Shown here one piece after another: positions 17,910-27,472 of a DNA stretch of 34,179 bases. Below the pieces are notes generated by a model, which was not told the DNA's origin, made no database searches, and saw only the letters and a program-made list of their open reading frames with translations. The stretch comes from Actinomycetes bacterium (GTDB lineage: Bacteria > Actinomycetota > Actinomycetes > Actinomycetales > Cellulomonadaceae). Numbering within the stretch: the stretch's first letter is position 1; every line of letters starts with the position of its first letter. Location of the stretch: positions 1 to 34,179 of the forward strand of contig JAJYTJ010000024.1 in NCBI GenBank assembly GCA_021793115.1, read 5' to 3'. The position numbers were made by a program, and so were the translations under genes.

Positions 17910-18908
17910 TCACGGGCACCCGAGCGGGCAGTCGGGCCGACGGCACGGGCGCGGCCGGCCCGTCCATCCACGGGCGCGCAGCGCTGTGGCCACCTGGCTC
18001 GCCGCGTCGCAGGGCGTCGCCACGACGTGCCGCCATCGGTACCGCAGGGTGATGTCGGCGCTGGTCAGCAGGACGGCGTTGTCGCGCCACACGTCGTCGT
18101 CGGTGGTGCCGAACGGATGCGCGAGCTGACCATCGAGCTCCACGCGCACACCGAAACCGTCATAGACCCGGTCGGCGCGGATCCACCGGCCAGCCACACG
18201 CTCGCGTCTCTGGGCGACTGCTCGGGGCAGCCGGTGCCCGTTCTCGACGTCCCTTCGGAAGCGGTGCTCCAGAGGAGATTCGACGCCGTCCGCAACCGCG
18301 CCGACGACCTCCGCGAGCAACGCCCGGTTGCGGAGTCGCCGGCGCTGCGCCGCGCGGGAGACGAGGACTTCCGGGCGCACACCGCCGCGTACGGCATCGC
18401 AGACGAGCCCGACGAGCTCGTCGTCCGTCCTCGCTTCTGCGACGAGGCCGAGCACCGCCTCCTCCTCGTCGACGGCCCGAAGCGCGCCGCCGGCCCACGG
18501 CATGCGCCGCGTGCGGTGCACGACGAGTCCTGGCTGCGGATCCACCCGGCGCGCGTGCGCCACGGTGACATCGAGCGTGGGCCCCGGGACCGGCAGCACC
18601 CCACGGTGAAATGCGGCGGCGCGGTGGGAGAGTGCCCCGCCGGGCCCCACGTAGAGGAGGGCTCCTCGCGCCCGCTGCCGCCACGACACCGGCCCGGACT
18701 GCAGCGCGATCACTCCCGGATAGAGCCGTTGCCACTCGCCGTCGACGACGCGCCGGGCGACGAGGGATCGCGACCACCCCCACCCGGTGAGCTGCGAGGT
18801 GGTGGCCACACCGTCCTGACGGATCGCGCGGGCGCGGTGGGGCGCGCTCAGCGCGCGAACCCCTGGCAGCTTCTCGACCGCGGACGTCGGCACATCGGCA
18901 CCCTGCAC
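17910..18908 (-). CDS. AbiEi-type winged-helix / DUF559 endonuclease-like fusion protein
   Basis: Protein of about 332 residues. The N-terminal part resembles the AbiEi antitoxin winged helix (AIRQDGVATTSQLTGWGWSR then GEWQRLYPGVIAL). A middle domain has LYVGPGGALSHRAAAFHRG. The C-terminal part resembles DUF559 (Vsr-like nuclease fold): ESPLEHRFRRDVE, RVYDGFGVRVELDGQLAHP, DVWRDNAVLL and LRYRWRHV. Such fusions are common and uncharacterised in Actinobacteria; a defence or toxin role is only an inference from the parts. Starts GTG 18908 and GTG 18893 both fit; the frame is open to 19022. No partner gene is adjacent. An inverted repeat lies 73-113 bp upstream. Confidence 0.78.
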   Translation of the reverse strand: MQGADVPTSAVEKLPGVRALSAPHRARAIRQDGVATTSQLTGWGWSRSLVARRVVDGEWQRLYPGVIALQSGPVSWRQRARGALLYVGPGGALSHRAAAFHRGVLPVPGPTLDVTVAHARRVDPQPGLVVHRTRRMPWAGGALRAVDEEEAVLGLVAEARTDDELVGLVCDAVRGGVRPEVLVSRAAQRRRLRNRALLAEVVGAVADGVESPLEHRFRRDVENGHRLPRAVAQRRERVAGRWIRADRVYDGFGVRVELDGQLAHPFGTTDDDVWRDNAVLLTSADITLRYRWRHVVATPCDAASQVATALRARGWTGRPRPCRRPDCPLGCP

Positions 18909-18980
18909 GGAACGACGATCGGGCGCCGTCCACCGTCCACAGGCGCGGGACGCGTCCGCCGCGGCCCGCTGACCTCCGTG

Positions 18981-19021
18981 TGGGGAACATCCGTCACGCG
19001 CGGCGCTACGGATGTTCCCCA
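18981..19021. repeat. perfect 14-bp inverted repeat upstream of the AbiEi/DUF559 gene
   Basis: TGGGGAACATCCGT (18981-18994) and its exact reverse complement (19008-19021) flank a 13-bp GC-rich spacer. It could be a transcription terminator/attenuator hairpin, a protein binding dyad, or the trace of an insertion. No T-run follows on either side. Confidence 0.85.
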
Positions 19022-19203
19022 ATACCGGAGAGGCGGGGATGCCGCGTGGCCGCAGACTCGGATCCCATGGGCGGAGGGGTAGATCCCGCGACCGGGGCGG
19101 CGGCCCCCCGGCCGGAGTGGTGGGTCCCTCGACCGGGGTGGCGGGTTCCTGGGCGGGGAACGTCGATGTGCCCCGTTGCGAGGATCGGTGTCCCGCGGAC
19201 GCG

Positions 19204-19234
19204 AAAGGGCCCGGCGACCGAAGTCACCGGGCCC
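19204..19234 (-). terminator. Rho-independent terminator of ino1
   Basis: On the minus strand a 12-bp stem (GGGCCCGGTGAC with its complement, one G-U wobble) is closed by the stable tetraloop TTCG and followed by TTTC. It lies 54 bp after the ino1 stop. This is the clearest intrinsic terminator in the window. Confidence 0.85.
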
Positions 19235-19288
19235 CTCGACGAACCGATCGGCGCGCGGACCGCCCGCTGGCGGTCCCGGCAGGTCAGG

Positions 19289-20383
19289 TCAGCGCTCGAC
19301 CTCGCCGCGGATGAAGGCCTCGAGCTGGGCGCGCCCGGCCGTGTCCTCCATCTGCACCGGCGGGGACTTGAACAGGTAGGTCGACGGCGACAGGATCGCG
19401 CCGCCGATGCCCCGGTCCTTGGCGATCTTCACCGCGCGGATGGCGTCGATGATGATGCCGGCCGAGTTCGGGGAGTCCCACACCTCGAGCTTGTACTCGA
19501 GGTTCAGGGGCACCTCGCCGAACGCGCGGCCCTCGAGGCGCACGTACGCCCACTTGCGGTCGTCGAGCCAGGCGACGTAGTCGGACGGGCCGATGTGGAC
19601 GTTGCGGTCCGACTTCTTGCCGGACAGCGGGCCGTCGGTGAGGTTGGACGTCACCGACTGCGTCTTCGACAGCTTCTTGGACTCCAGCCGCTCGCGCTCG
19701 AGCATGTTCTTGAAGTCCATGTTGCCGCCGACGTTCAGCTGGTACGTCCGGTCGAGGATGACGCCGCGGTCCTCGAAGAGCCGGGCGAGCACACGGTGCG
19801 TGATCGTCGCGCCGACCTGCGACTTGATGTCGTCGCCGACGATCGGCACGCCGGCCGCCTCGAACTTCGCCGCCCACTCGGGGTCGGACGCGATGAACAC
19901 CGGGAGGGCGTTGACCATCGCGACGCCGGCGTCGATGCAGCACTGCGCGTAGTACTTGTCCGCGACCTCGGAGCCCACCGGCAGGTAGGAGACGAGGACG
20001 TCGACCTTGAGGTCCTTGAGCGTCTGGACGATGTCGACCGGCTCGGCGTCGGACTCCTCGATCGTCTCCTTGTAGTACTTGCCCAGGCCGTCGTTGGTCA
20101 CGCCGCGCTGGACGATGACACCGGTCGGCGCCACGTCGGCGATCTTGATCGTGTTGTTCTCCGAGGCGTTGATGGCCTCGGAGAGGTCGAACCCGACCTT
20201 CTTCGCGTCGACGTCGAACGCGGCGACGAACTCGACGTCACGGACGTGGTACGGGCCGAACTGCACGTGCATGAGGCCGGGCACCTTGCCGTCGACCTCG
20301 GCGTCCTTGTAGTACTGAACGCCCTGGACCAGCGACGAGGCACAGTTGCCCACGCCGACGATGGCCACGCGGATGGCGGTCAT
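19289..20383 (-). CDS. ino1: inositol-3-phosphate synthase
   Basis: Protein of 364 residues, the short bacterial/archaeal class of myo-inositol-1-phosphate synthase. It converts glucose 6-phosphate to inositol 3-phosphate with NAD, the first step toward phosphatidylinositol and mycothiol in Actinobacteria. Visible are the Rossmann loop [13 protein letters not shown], the [14 protein letters not shown] segment, [27 protein letters not shown] with the active-site lysine region, and [14 protein letters not shown]. Its start overlaps the padR stop by 4 bp, so it is co-transcribed with its probable regulator. A strong terminator follows. The padR-ino1 pair divergent from a PBP gene is conserved as in M. 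tuberculosis Rv0046c-Rv0050. Confidence 0.96.
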   Translation of the reverse strand: MTAIRVAIVGVGNCASSLVQGVQYYKDAEVDGKVPGLMHVQFGPYHVRDVEFVAAFDVDAKKVGFDLSEAINASENNTIKIADVAPTGVIVQRGVTNDGLGKYYKETIEESDAEPVDIVQTLKDLKVDVLVSYLPVGSEVADKYYAQCCIDAGVAMVNALPVFIASDPEWAAKFEAAGVPIVGDDIKSQVGATITHRVLARLFEDRGVILDRTYQLNVGGNMDFKNMLERERLESKKLSKTQSVTSNLTDGPLSGKKSDRNVHIGPSDYVAWLDDRKWAYVRLEGRAFGEVPLNLEYKLEVWDSPNSAGIIIDAIRAVKIAKDRGIGGAILSPSTYLFKSPPVQMEDTAGRAQLEAFIRGEVER

Positions 20384-21030
20384 CCTCGCTCCTTCTTCGG
20401 TGATGTTCCCGCCGGGGTCGTGTCCTCGGCGTGGGAGGTCGCACCGGCCGGTTGGTCGGCGCTGCGGTTCCGAGCGGCGGTCACGCCGCGCTCGTTGTCG
20501 ATGAGCTCGTCGAGCCAGAGCACCTCGCGCTCGACCTGCTCCAGGCCGTGCCGCTGCAGCTCGAGGGTGTACTCGTCCATGCGCTCGCGGGTGCGGGCGA
20601 AGGACTGCCGGATGTTCTCCAGCCGTTCCGTCAGCCGGGTGCGCCGTCCCTCGAGGATGCGCAGCCGCGTCTCGGCGTCGGTCTGCGCGAAGAGCGCGAA
20701 CCGGACGTCGAAGTTCTCGTCCTCCCAGGCGGCGGGGCCCGACGAGGCCAGCACCTCCGCGAGGTGCTCCTTGCCGTCCGCGGTGAGCTGGTAGACGATC
20801 TTGGCGCGATGGCTGGCGAGCGCCCGGTCAGCCGTGGTGGCGGACTCGGCGCCGGTGATCCAGCCGCGCTCGACGAGCCCGCGCAGGCAGGGGTAGAGCG
20901 AGCCGTACGAGAGGGCCCGGAACGAGCCGAGCACCAGGTTGAGCCGCTTGCGCAGCTCGTAGCCGTGCATGGGCGAGCCGGCGAGCAGGCCGAGGATGGC
21001 CGGCTCGAGGACGTCGGAACGACCGCGCAC
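20380..21030 (-). CDS. PadR family transcriptional regulator
   Basis: Protein of 216 residues. It has an N-terminal winged helix ([38 protein letters not shown]) and a C-terminal charged coiled-coil region ([27 protein letters not shown] in parts) used by PadR subfamily 1 proteins to dimerise. It is upstream of ino1 with a 4-bp overlap. A perfect 8-bp dyad 24 bp upstream of its start fits PadR operators, so autorepression of the padR-ino1 operon is likely. The C-terminal 35 residues are low complexity. Confidence 0.92.
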   Translation of the reverse strand: MRGRSDVLEPAILGLLAGSPMHGYELRKRLNLVLGSFRALSYGSLYPCLRGLVERGWITGAESATTADRALASHRAKIVYQLTADGKEHLAEVLASSGPAAWEDENFDVRFALFAQTDAETRLRILEGRRTRLTERLENIRQSFARTRERMDEYTLELQRHGLEQVEREVLWLDELIDNERGVTAARNRSADQPAGATSHAEDTTPAGTSPKKERG

Positions 21031-21356
21031 GGCACCTCCTCAGTTCGTCAGCCGATGTATCAGAGCGATACATCAAGGGAGTATGTCCGGCCGATGTGTC
21101 GAGCACAAGTCTCAGCGTGATCCCCGCGATGAGCGGCGCGCCCCGCCGCCGGCCGACAGGCGACGCCGCCGGCCGCTGCCCACCTGTGGTCGCTCCGCCA
21201 CCGACCGGCGGCGGAGCAGTAGCGATCATGTGAAGGTGCGAAGGGGCCGGGCGTCGCGCGCAGGCCGGCCCAGATCGCTCGGCCATACTGATCTGCGCGG
21301 CGCGCACGGCCCCGTCGGTCGGTGCGCCCTCCCCCATCCGCAGGAGGTCCCTTCGC
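21031..21356. promoter_or_regulatory. divergent promoter region padR / penicillin-binding protein
   Basis: This 326-bp gap lies between the divergent padR and PBP genes. No gene is seen. It contains the PadR-type dyad (21054-21074), a further half-site-like GATGTGTC near 21093, and at the PBP end a strong AGGAGG (21342-21347) 9 nt before GTG 21357. I could not place convincing -35/-10 pairs. Confidence 0.6.
21054..21074. promoter_or_regulatory. candidate PadR operator
   Basis: GATGTATC and GATACATC form a perfect 8-bp dyad around a 5-bp spacer. This includes the ATGT...ACAT arrangement typical of PadR operators. It is placed 24 bp upstream of the padR start and is AT-rich against its surroundings. 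Confidence 0.65.
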
Positions 21357-23858
21357 GTGTCAGGCAGCAGCGGGCATCCCACGCCGCCGCGGCGGGCCTC
21401 GTCGTCCGCCGGCCGTGGCCAGGCGGGTGCGGGGCGCCCCGTCCCCACCCGAGCGGCCGCCGGCACGCGTGGCACGCCGGCACCGCGGCCGGCGCGGGCG
21501 CGCGGCACGACGAAGGGACGCGGTGCGCCGGCGGGCAAGCGACGCCTCGTCGACTACCCGCGCCGCGGCTACACCGGTGCGCGGCGCTGGCTGCCGTCGT
21601 GGCGCTTCCTGCTCGGCGGGGCGCTCGGCGTCGCGTTCCTCGGGCTCGGTGCGCTGTTCGGCATGTACTGGTTCCTCCAGGTGCCGCCCCCGAACGCGCA
21701 GGTGGGGTACCAGGCGTCGACCGTCTACTTCGCCAACCAGGCGGACGGCTCGCGCGGCGCCCAGATGGGACAGTTCGCGCAGGTCAACCGGCAGATCGTG
21801 CCCCTGGGTACCATCCCCAAGTACATGGGTGAGGCGCTCGTCGCCCAGGAGGACCACACCTTCTACGAGAACTCGGGCATCGACCTCAAGGGCATCGTCC
21901 GGGCGGTCGTCAACAACGTCACGGGCGGGTCGCAGCAGGGCGCCTCGACGCTCACGCAGCAGTACGTGAAGAACTACCTCATCGGCCGCACGACGACGAA
22001 CTACGTGGGCAAGCTCCGCGAGGCGATGCTCGCCCTGAAGATCTCGAAGACCGTGTCGAAGGACGAGATCCTCGACCGCTACCTCAACACGATCTACCTG
22101 GGCCGCGACTCCTACGGCGCCCAGGCCGCCGCGAAGGCCTACTTCGGTGTCGACGCCAAGGACCTCACGCTGTCGCAGGCGGCGCTGCTCGTCGGCATCA
22201 CGCCCGCCCCCAGCGCGTGGGACCCGGCCGTCTCACCGGACAAGGCGAAGGTCCGCTGGAACCTCGTGCTCGACGCGATGGTCAAGTACGGCTACCTGGA
22301 CCAGGCGACCCGTGCCACGCTGCAGTTCCCGGCGACGATCCCCTACCACCCGGGCAACACGTTCCAGGGCACCGACGGCTACCTGCTCCAGATGGTGGTG
22401 GACGAGCTCCAGGCGGACGCGGGCCTGTCGCAGGACGACATCAACCGGGGCGGCTACACGATCGTCACGACGATCGACAAGTCCGTGCAGGACGAGGCGG
22501 TCCGGGCGGTCGGTGACCTGACGTCCGGACAGCTCGCGGGCGCCAAGCCCAGCCCGCTGCTGCGCGTGGGCGTGACCTCGCTCGACCCCGCCACCGGCGG
22601 GATCGTCTCGCTCTACGGCGGGCCGGACTACCTCAAGGACGCCCGCAACACGGTGACCTTCGAGAAGATCCAGCCGGGATCCACGTTCAAGGCCTACACG
22701 CTCATCGCCGCGCTGCAGCAGGGCATCGGCCTCAAGACGACGTTCAACGGCCGCACCCCCCAGACGTTCCCGGGGTGGGACGGCGGCACCAAGAGCGTGT
22801 CGAACTTCGGCAACGAGCCGTTCGGCAACATCGACCTGCTCACCGCCACGGCGGCGTCGGTCAACACCGTGTACGCGCAGCTCAACCTCAAGGTCGGGCC
22901 CGAGAACTCGGCCAAGGTGGCCGCGGCGGCCGGCGTGACCATCCCGCAGCCGCCCTTCCCGTCGAACGTGCTCGGCACCGGTGACGTCCACGTCCTCGAC
23001 CAGGCGAGCGGGTACGCGACCATCGCGTCCGGCGGGATGTACGTGCAGCCGCACATCGTGGCCAAGGTGCTCAACCCGGACGGGTCCGTGGCCTTCACGG
23101 GCGGCTCGACCCCCAAGCGCGTGTTCCCGGCCGACGTCATGGCGGACACCACCTACGCGCTGCAGCAGCCGGTCCAGATGTCGATCGGCACCGCGCACGG
23201 CTACATCAAGCCGCTCGGCGTGCCGATCGCGGGCAAGACCGGTACGTCGCAGGACAACAAGAGCGCGTGGTTCGTCGGCTTCACGCCGAAGATCGTCACG
23301 GCGGTGGCGATGTTCCAGAACGGCGCCGACGGCAAGTCCCTCGACACCATCACGCCGTTCGGCACGAAGTACCAGGTCGTCGGCGGCTCGTGGCCGGCCA
23401 AGCTCTGGGCCGACTACATGAAGCCCGTGCTCGCGATGCCGGCGTGGAAGGCGACGACGCAGTTCCCGCCGCCGGCGTGGGTCGGCACCCCGCCGACGCC
23501 GACGAGCACCGCGGTCGCGACTCCGACCGAGACCGCCACGCCGACCACCACCCCGACGCAGGCGCCGACCCAGGTGGCCATCCCGGACATCCGCCCGGGC
23601 ACTCTGGAGGCCGACGCCAACGCCGCGCTCTACGCCGTCGGCCTGCAGCCGCAGGTGACCAACCAGCAGTCGACGACGGTCCCGGCGGGCCGCGTCATCG
23701 GGATCAGCCCGGCTGCGGGCACGATGGTGGCCCCGGGTTCCACCGTGACGCTGCTCATCTCGTCCGGCCCGCCCGCTACCCCCACGGCGACTCCGACGCA
23801 GAGCCCACAGTCGACGCCCACGCCGTCGCCCACGGCGACCGTCGCCGGCAAGCCCTGA
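21357..23858 (+). CDS. bifunctional class A penicillin-binding protein with PASTA domain
   Basis: Protein of 833 residues that polymerises and cross-links peptidoglycan. A basic cytosolic N-terminus of about 80 residues is followed by one membrane helix (about 81-108). The glycosyltransferase 51 domain has EDHTFYENSGIDLKG (catalytic Glu near 163), GASTLTQQYVKN and ILDRYLNTIYLG. The transpeptidase has GSTFK (serine near 441), SVN (near 501) and KTGTS (near 626). One PASTA domain (about 740-803) follows a Thr/Pro-rich linker, and a second Pro/Thr-rich tail ends the protein. It is the counterpart of mycobacterial PonA1, which also has a C-terminal PASTA. GTG 21357 is supported by AGGAGG. It lies divergent from padR-ino1. 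Confidence 0.95.
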   Translation: MSGSSGHPTPPRRASSSAGRGQAGAGRPVPTRAAAGTRGTPAPRPARARGTTKGRGAPAGKRRLVDYPRRGYTGARRWLPSWRFLLGGALGVAFLGLGALFGMYWFLQVPPPNAQVGYQASTVYFANQADGSRGAQMGQFAQVNRQIVPLGTIPKYMGEALVAQEDHTFYENSGIDLKGIVRAVVNNVTGGSQQGASTLTQQYVKNYLIGRTTTNYVGKLREAMLALKISKTVSKDEILDRYLNTIYLGRDSYGAQAAAKAYFGVDAKDLTLSQAALLVGITPAPSAWDPAVSPDKAKVRWNLVLDAMVKYGYLDQATRATLQFPATIPYHPGNTFQGTDGYLLQMVVDELQADAGLSQDDINRGGYTIVTTIDKSVQDEAVRAVGDLTSGQLAGAKPSPLLRVGVTSLDPATGGIVSLYGGPDYLKDARNTVTFEKIQPGSTFKAYTLIAALQQGIGLKTTFNGRTPQTFPGWDGGTKSVSNFGNEPFGNIDLLTATAASVNTVYAQLNLKVGPENSAKVAAAAGVTIPQPPFPSNVLGTGDVHVLDQASGYATIASGGMYVQPHIVAKVLNPDGSVAFTGGSTPKRVFPADVMADTTYALQQPVQMSIGTAHGYIKPLGVPIAGKTGTSQDNKSAWFVGFTPKIVTAVAMFQNGADGKSLDTITPFGTKYQVVGGSWPAKLWADYMKPVLAMPAWKATTQFPPPAWVGTPPTPTSTAVATPTETATPTTTPTQAPTQVAIPDIRPGTLEADANAALYAVGLQPQVTNQQSTTVPAGRVIGISPAAGTMVAPGSTVTLLISSGPPATPTATPTQSPQSTPTPSPTATVAGKP

Positions 23859-24009
23859 CGTCGGGGCGACGGATTGGGAGGGTGGTCCATCGGGCCGCTA
23901 TCCTGAGCCGTCGCCGTGTGCCTTCGTCGTACGACGAGGGGCGCGGCGCGACGCACACAACCCTCCTGTCACGGACCGACCGTGACCGCGAAGACCAGAG
24001 GAGGTGGGT
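23859..24009 (+). promoter_or_regulatory. rpsF promoter and leader region
   Basis: A weak promoter candidate TTGGGA (23874) with TATCCT (23899), spacing 19, would give a leader of about 100 nt. The leader holds the palindrome TCGTCGTACGACGA (23924-23937) and a 7-bp stem with 5-nt loop ACCGA (23968-23986) just before the ribosome binding site. Leader hairpins upstream of rpsF are known to bind the S6:S18 complex in many bacteria; whether this one does is open. Confidence 0.35.
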
Positions 24010-24303
24010 ATGAGCCTGCGTCAGTACGAGATCATGATCATCCTCGACCCCGAGATCGAGGAGCGCACGGTTGCCCCGTCGCTCGACAAGTACCTCACCG
24101 TCGTGAAGAGCGACGGCGGGTCGGTCGACAAGGTCGACATCTGGGGCCGTCGTCGTCTGGCCTACGACATCAAGAAGAAGGCCGAGGGCATCTACGCCGT
24201 CGTCAACTTCACCGCCGAGCCGGCCACGGCCAAGGAGCTCGACCGGCAGCTCGGCCTCAACGAGGTCGTCCTGCGGACCAAGGTGCTGCGCACCGAGGCC
24301 TGA
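24010..24303 (+). CDS. rpsF: 30S ribosomal protein S6
   Basis: Protein of 97 residues, normal for S6, which binds S18 on the platform of the 30S subunit. It starts [14 protein letters not shown] and has [22 protein letters not shown], the usual S6 core. ATG 24010 is preferred over GTG 24004 because GGAGG (24000-24004) is spaced 5 nt from the ATG. It is first in rpsF-ssb-rpsR-rplI. Confidence 0.97.
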   Translation: MSLRQYEIMIILDPEIEERTVAPSLDKYLTVVKSDGGSVDKVDIWGRRRLAYDIKKKAEGIYAVVNFTAEPATAKELDRQLGLNEVVLRTKVLRTEA

Positions 24304-24373
24304 GCGTCGCGGTGCGTGTCACCGCACGCCGCTAGCGTGCGCGACAGTCGTCGATCGAGTGTGAGGAGCTGAC

Positions 24374-24889
24374 ATGGCTGGTGAGACCCAGATCACCGTG
24401 GTCGGGAACCTGACGGCGGACCCGGAGCTGCGCTTCACCCCGTCCGGGGCGGCCGTGGCGAACTTCACCGTCGCGTCGACCCCGCGCACGTTCGACCGCC
24501 AGAGCAACGAGTGGAAGGACGGGGAGACCCTCTTCCTGCGCTGCTCCATCTGGCGGGAGGCGGCCGAGTCCGTCGCCGAGTCGCTGACCAAGGGCACCCG
24601 CGTCATCGTCACCGGCCGCCTGGTCTCCCGGTCCTACCAGGACCGCGAGGGCCAGAACCGGACGGTGTTCGAGGTGCAGGTGGACGAGGTCGGCCCGTCG
24701 CTGCGGTACGCCACGGCCAAGGTCACCCGGACCCAGCGGTCCGGTGGTGGCGGCGGCTTCGGTGGTGGCGGCGGTGGCGGCTTCGGGGGCAGCTCCGGCT
24801 CGTCTGCCTCCTCGGGCCCGGTCGATGACCCGTGGGCCACGCCCTCCGGCGGTTCGTCCGGCGGCTACTCCGACGAACCCCCGTTCTGA
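24374..24889 (+). CDS. ssb: single-stranded DNA-binding protein
   Basis: Protein of 171 residues. The N-terminal OB fold (about 1-115) has [20 protein letters not shown] and [18 protein letters not shown] Gly/Ser-rich linker follows, and the acidic tip ends SDEPPF, the peptide that recruits replication and repair partners. Located between rpsF and rpsR as in most bacteria. Confidence 0.97.
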   Translation: MAGETQITVVGNLTADPELRFTPSGAAVANFTVASTPRTFDRQSNEWKDGETLFLRCSIWREAAESVAESLTKGTRVIVTGRLVSRSYQDREGQNRTVFEVQVDEVGPSLRYATAKVTRTQRSGGGGGFGGGGGGGFGGSSGSSASSGPVDDPWATPSGGSSGGYSDEPPF

Positions 24890-24906
24890 CAGTCCCCTGT
24901 CCCCAT

Positions 24907-24925
24907 CCCCGGGTCACCCCCGGGG
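24907..24925 (+). other. ssb-rpsR intercistronic hairpin
   Basis: CCCCGGG (24907-24913) pairs with CCCGGGG (24919-24925) around the loop TCACC. There is no T-run. It sits in the 61-bp gap before rpsR and could stabilise the upstream mRNA or partly attenuate. Confidence 0.5.
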
Positions 24926-24950
24926 CTCCTAGATCCTGAGGAGCACCACG

Positions 24951-25187
24951 ATGGCCAAGCCCGTCGTTCGCAAGCCGAAGAAGAAGAGCAACCCGCTCAA
25001 GACGTCCAAGATCGACGTCATCGACTACAAGGACACCGCGCTGCTGCGCAAGTTCATCTCCGACCGCGGCAAGATCCGTGCCCGCCGCGTCACCGGGGTG
25101 TCCGTCCAGGAGCAGCGGGCGATCGCCCGCGCCGTGAAGAACGCCCGCGAGATGGCCCTGCTGCCGTACTCGTCGTCGGCGCGCTGA
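24951..25187 (+). CDS. rpsR: 30S ribosomal protein S18
   Basis: Protein of 78 residues with the S18 core [41 protein letters not shown] and the end ALLPYSS. It has no cysteines, so it is the zinc-free form. It pairs with S6 in the 30S platform. GAGGAG precedes the ATG. Confidence 0.96.
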   Translation: MAKPVVRKPKKKSNPLKTSKIDVIDYKDTALLRKFISDRGKIRARRVTGVSVQEQRAIARAVKNAREMALLPYSSSAR

Positions 25188-25201
25188 GAAGGGACACCGA
25201 C

Positions 25202-25651
25202 ATGGCGAAGATCATCCTGACCCACGAGGTGACCGGCCTGGGTGGCGCGGGTGACGTGGTCGAGGTGAAGGACGGGTACGCCCGTAACTACCTCCTGCCG
25301 CGCAGCCTGGCGATGCCGTGGACCAAGGGCGCCGAGAAGGACGTCACCGCGATCCGCAAGGCCCGCAAGGCGCGCGAGATCGCGACGCTCGACGAGGCCA
25401 AGGCGACGCGCGACGCGCTGCAGGCCAAGGCGGTCGTCGTGACGGCCAAGGCCGGCGCCTCGGGCCGGCTCTTCGGCGCGGTCACCAGCACCGAGATCGC
25501 CGCCGCGGTGGCCGCGGCCGGCGCCCCGGCGATCGACAAGCGCCGCATCGAGGTCGCCCAGGCGATCAAGGCGGTCGGCGACTACACCGTCCAGGTGCGG
25601 CTGCACCCGGAGGTGTCGGCGACGGTGACCGTCAAGGTCGTCGCGGCCTGA
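25202..25651 (+). CDS. rplI: 50S ribosomal protein L9
   Basis: Protein of 149 residues, usual for L9. The N-terminal rRNA-binding domain shows [20 protein letters not shown] and [17 protein letters not shown] connecting helix follows, and the C-terminal domain has [13 protein letters not shown] and [13 protein letters not shown]. It starts 14 bp after rpsR, with AGAAGGG upstream, and a GC-rich hairpin follows. Confidence 0.97.
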   Translation: MAKIILTHEVTGLGGAGDVVEVKDGYARNYLLPRSLAMPWTKGAEKDVTAIRKARKAREIATLDEAKATRDALQAKAVVVTAKAGASGRLFGAVTSTEIAAAVAAAGAPAIDKRRIEVAQAIKAVGDYTVQVRLHPEVSATVTVKVVAA

Positions 25652-25666
25652 CGGCAGCTCGACGAG

Positions 25667-25698
25667 AAGGGCCCCGGGCCGGTCGGCTCGGGGCCCTT
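25667..25698 (+). terminator. terminator-like hairpin after rplI
   Basis: A perfect 10-bp stem AAGGGCCCCG / CGGGGCCCTT with a 12-nt loop lies 15 bp after the rplI stop, between convergent rplI and livF. No long T-run follows the plus strand, so efficiency is uncertain; it may serve both directions. Confidence 0.65.
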
Positions 25699-25761
25699 CC
25701 GCTGTCCGGCGCTCATGCGTAGCCGGCGTGGCAGGGAGTCCCGGCGCGGGTTGCTGGCGGC

Positions 25762-26467
<706 letters not shown>

Positions 26468-26481
<14 letters not shown>

Positions 26482-27472
26482 CGTCGGGAACCCCCAGGTA
26501 GGCGGCGACGACGGCCGGGTCGGAGGCGACCTCGGCCGGCAACCCGTCGGCGATCTTGCGTCCGAACTCCAGCACGACGATGCGGTCCGTCACGCCCATG
26601 ACCAGGCGCATGTCGTGCTCGATGAGCAGCACCGTGTAGCCGTCGTCGCGGATCTTGCGGATGAGGTCCATGAGGTCGGCCTTCTCCGTCGGGTTGAACC
26701 CGGCGGCCGGCTCGTCCAGGCAGAGCAGCTTCGGCTCGGTGGCCAGCGCACGCGCGATCTCCAGGCGGCGCTGGTCGCCGTACGGCAGGTTGCGGGCCTG
26801 CTGCGTGGCGCGCCGGCCGATGCCGACGAACTCCAGCAGGGCCATCCCCCGCTCGAGCGAGTCGCGCTCCTCGGCGCGGTGCCGCCGGCTGCGGACCAGC
26901 GCGCCGGGCACCGAGGTGCGGTGCCGGGCGTCGGTGCCGACGACGACGTTCTCCAGCGCGGTCATGTCGGAGAAGAGCCGGATGTTCTGGAACGTGCGCG
27001 CGATGCCGAGCCGCGTGATCTGGTTGCGCTTGATCGCCCCGATGGGCCGGCCGTCGAAGACGACCTGCCCGCTCGTCGGCCGGTAGACGCCGGTCATCGC
27101 GTTGAAGCACGTCGTCTTGCCGGCGCCGTTGGGGCCGATGAGGCCGAGGATCTCGCCGCGCCTGATCTCGAACGACACCGCGTCGAGCGCGACGAGGCCG
27201 CCGAACCTCATGGTGACGGCATCCATCTGCAGCAGCGGGCCGCCCACCTCGGTGGCGATCCTCCGGTCGGGCGCGACGAGGTGCGCCACGGTCTCCGGGT
27301 CGGCCAGCGCCGGGTCGACCTCGGCGACGTCGACGGCCACCTGCGGCACCACGCCGCCGTCCGGGAGGAACTCCTCCTCCACCGAGTCCTGCGTGAGGTA
27401 CTCGCCCTCGGTGCCCAGGTGCTGGTCGCCGTGCTCCGCGCCGGCGCGCGGCTCGGTCGGGCCGACGCTCAT
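26468..27472 (-). CDS. livG: branched-chain amino acid ABC transporter ATP-binding protein LivG
   Basis: ATPase subunit of 334 residues. Walker A is GPNGAGKTTC, followed by RLGIARTFQNIRLFSDMT (LivG hallmark), the signature region LPYGDQRRLEIARAL, Walker B LLCLDEPAAGFNP and LLIEHDMRLVM. About 80 acidic residues precede the ABC domain (QMDAVTMRFGGLVALD); LivG proteins usually begin at that point. ATG 27472 is chosen because it overlaps the livM stop by 4 bp (ATGA), so the extension is probably translated. Confidence 0.92.

Noticed and set aside
18981..19021. terminal inverted repeats of an insertion sequence
   Set aside because: The arms are only 13 bp apart with no transposase or target duplication.
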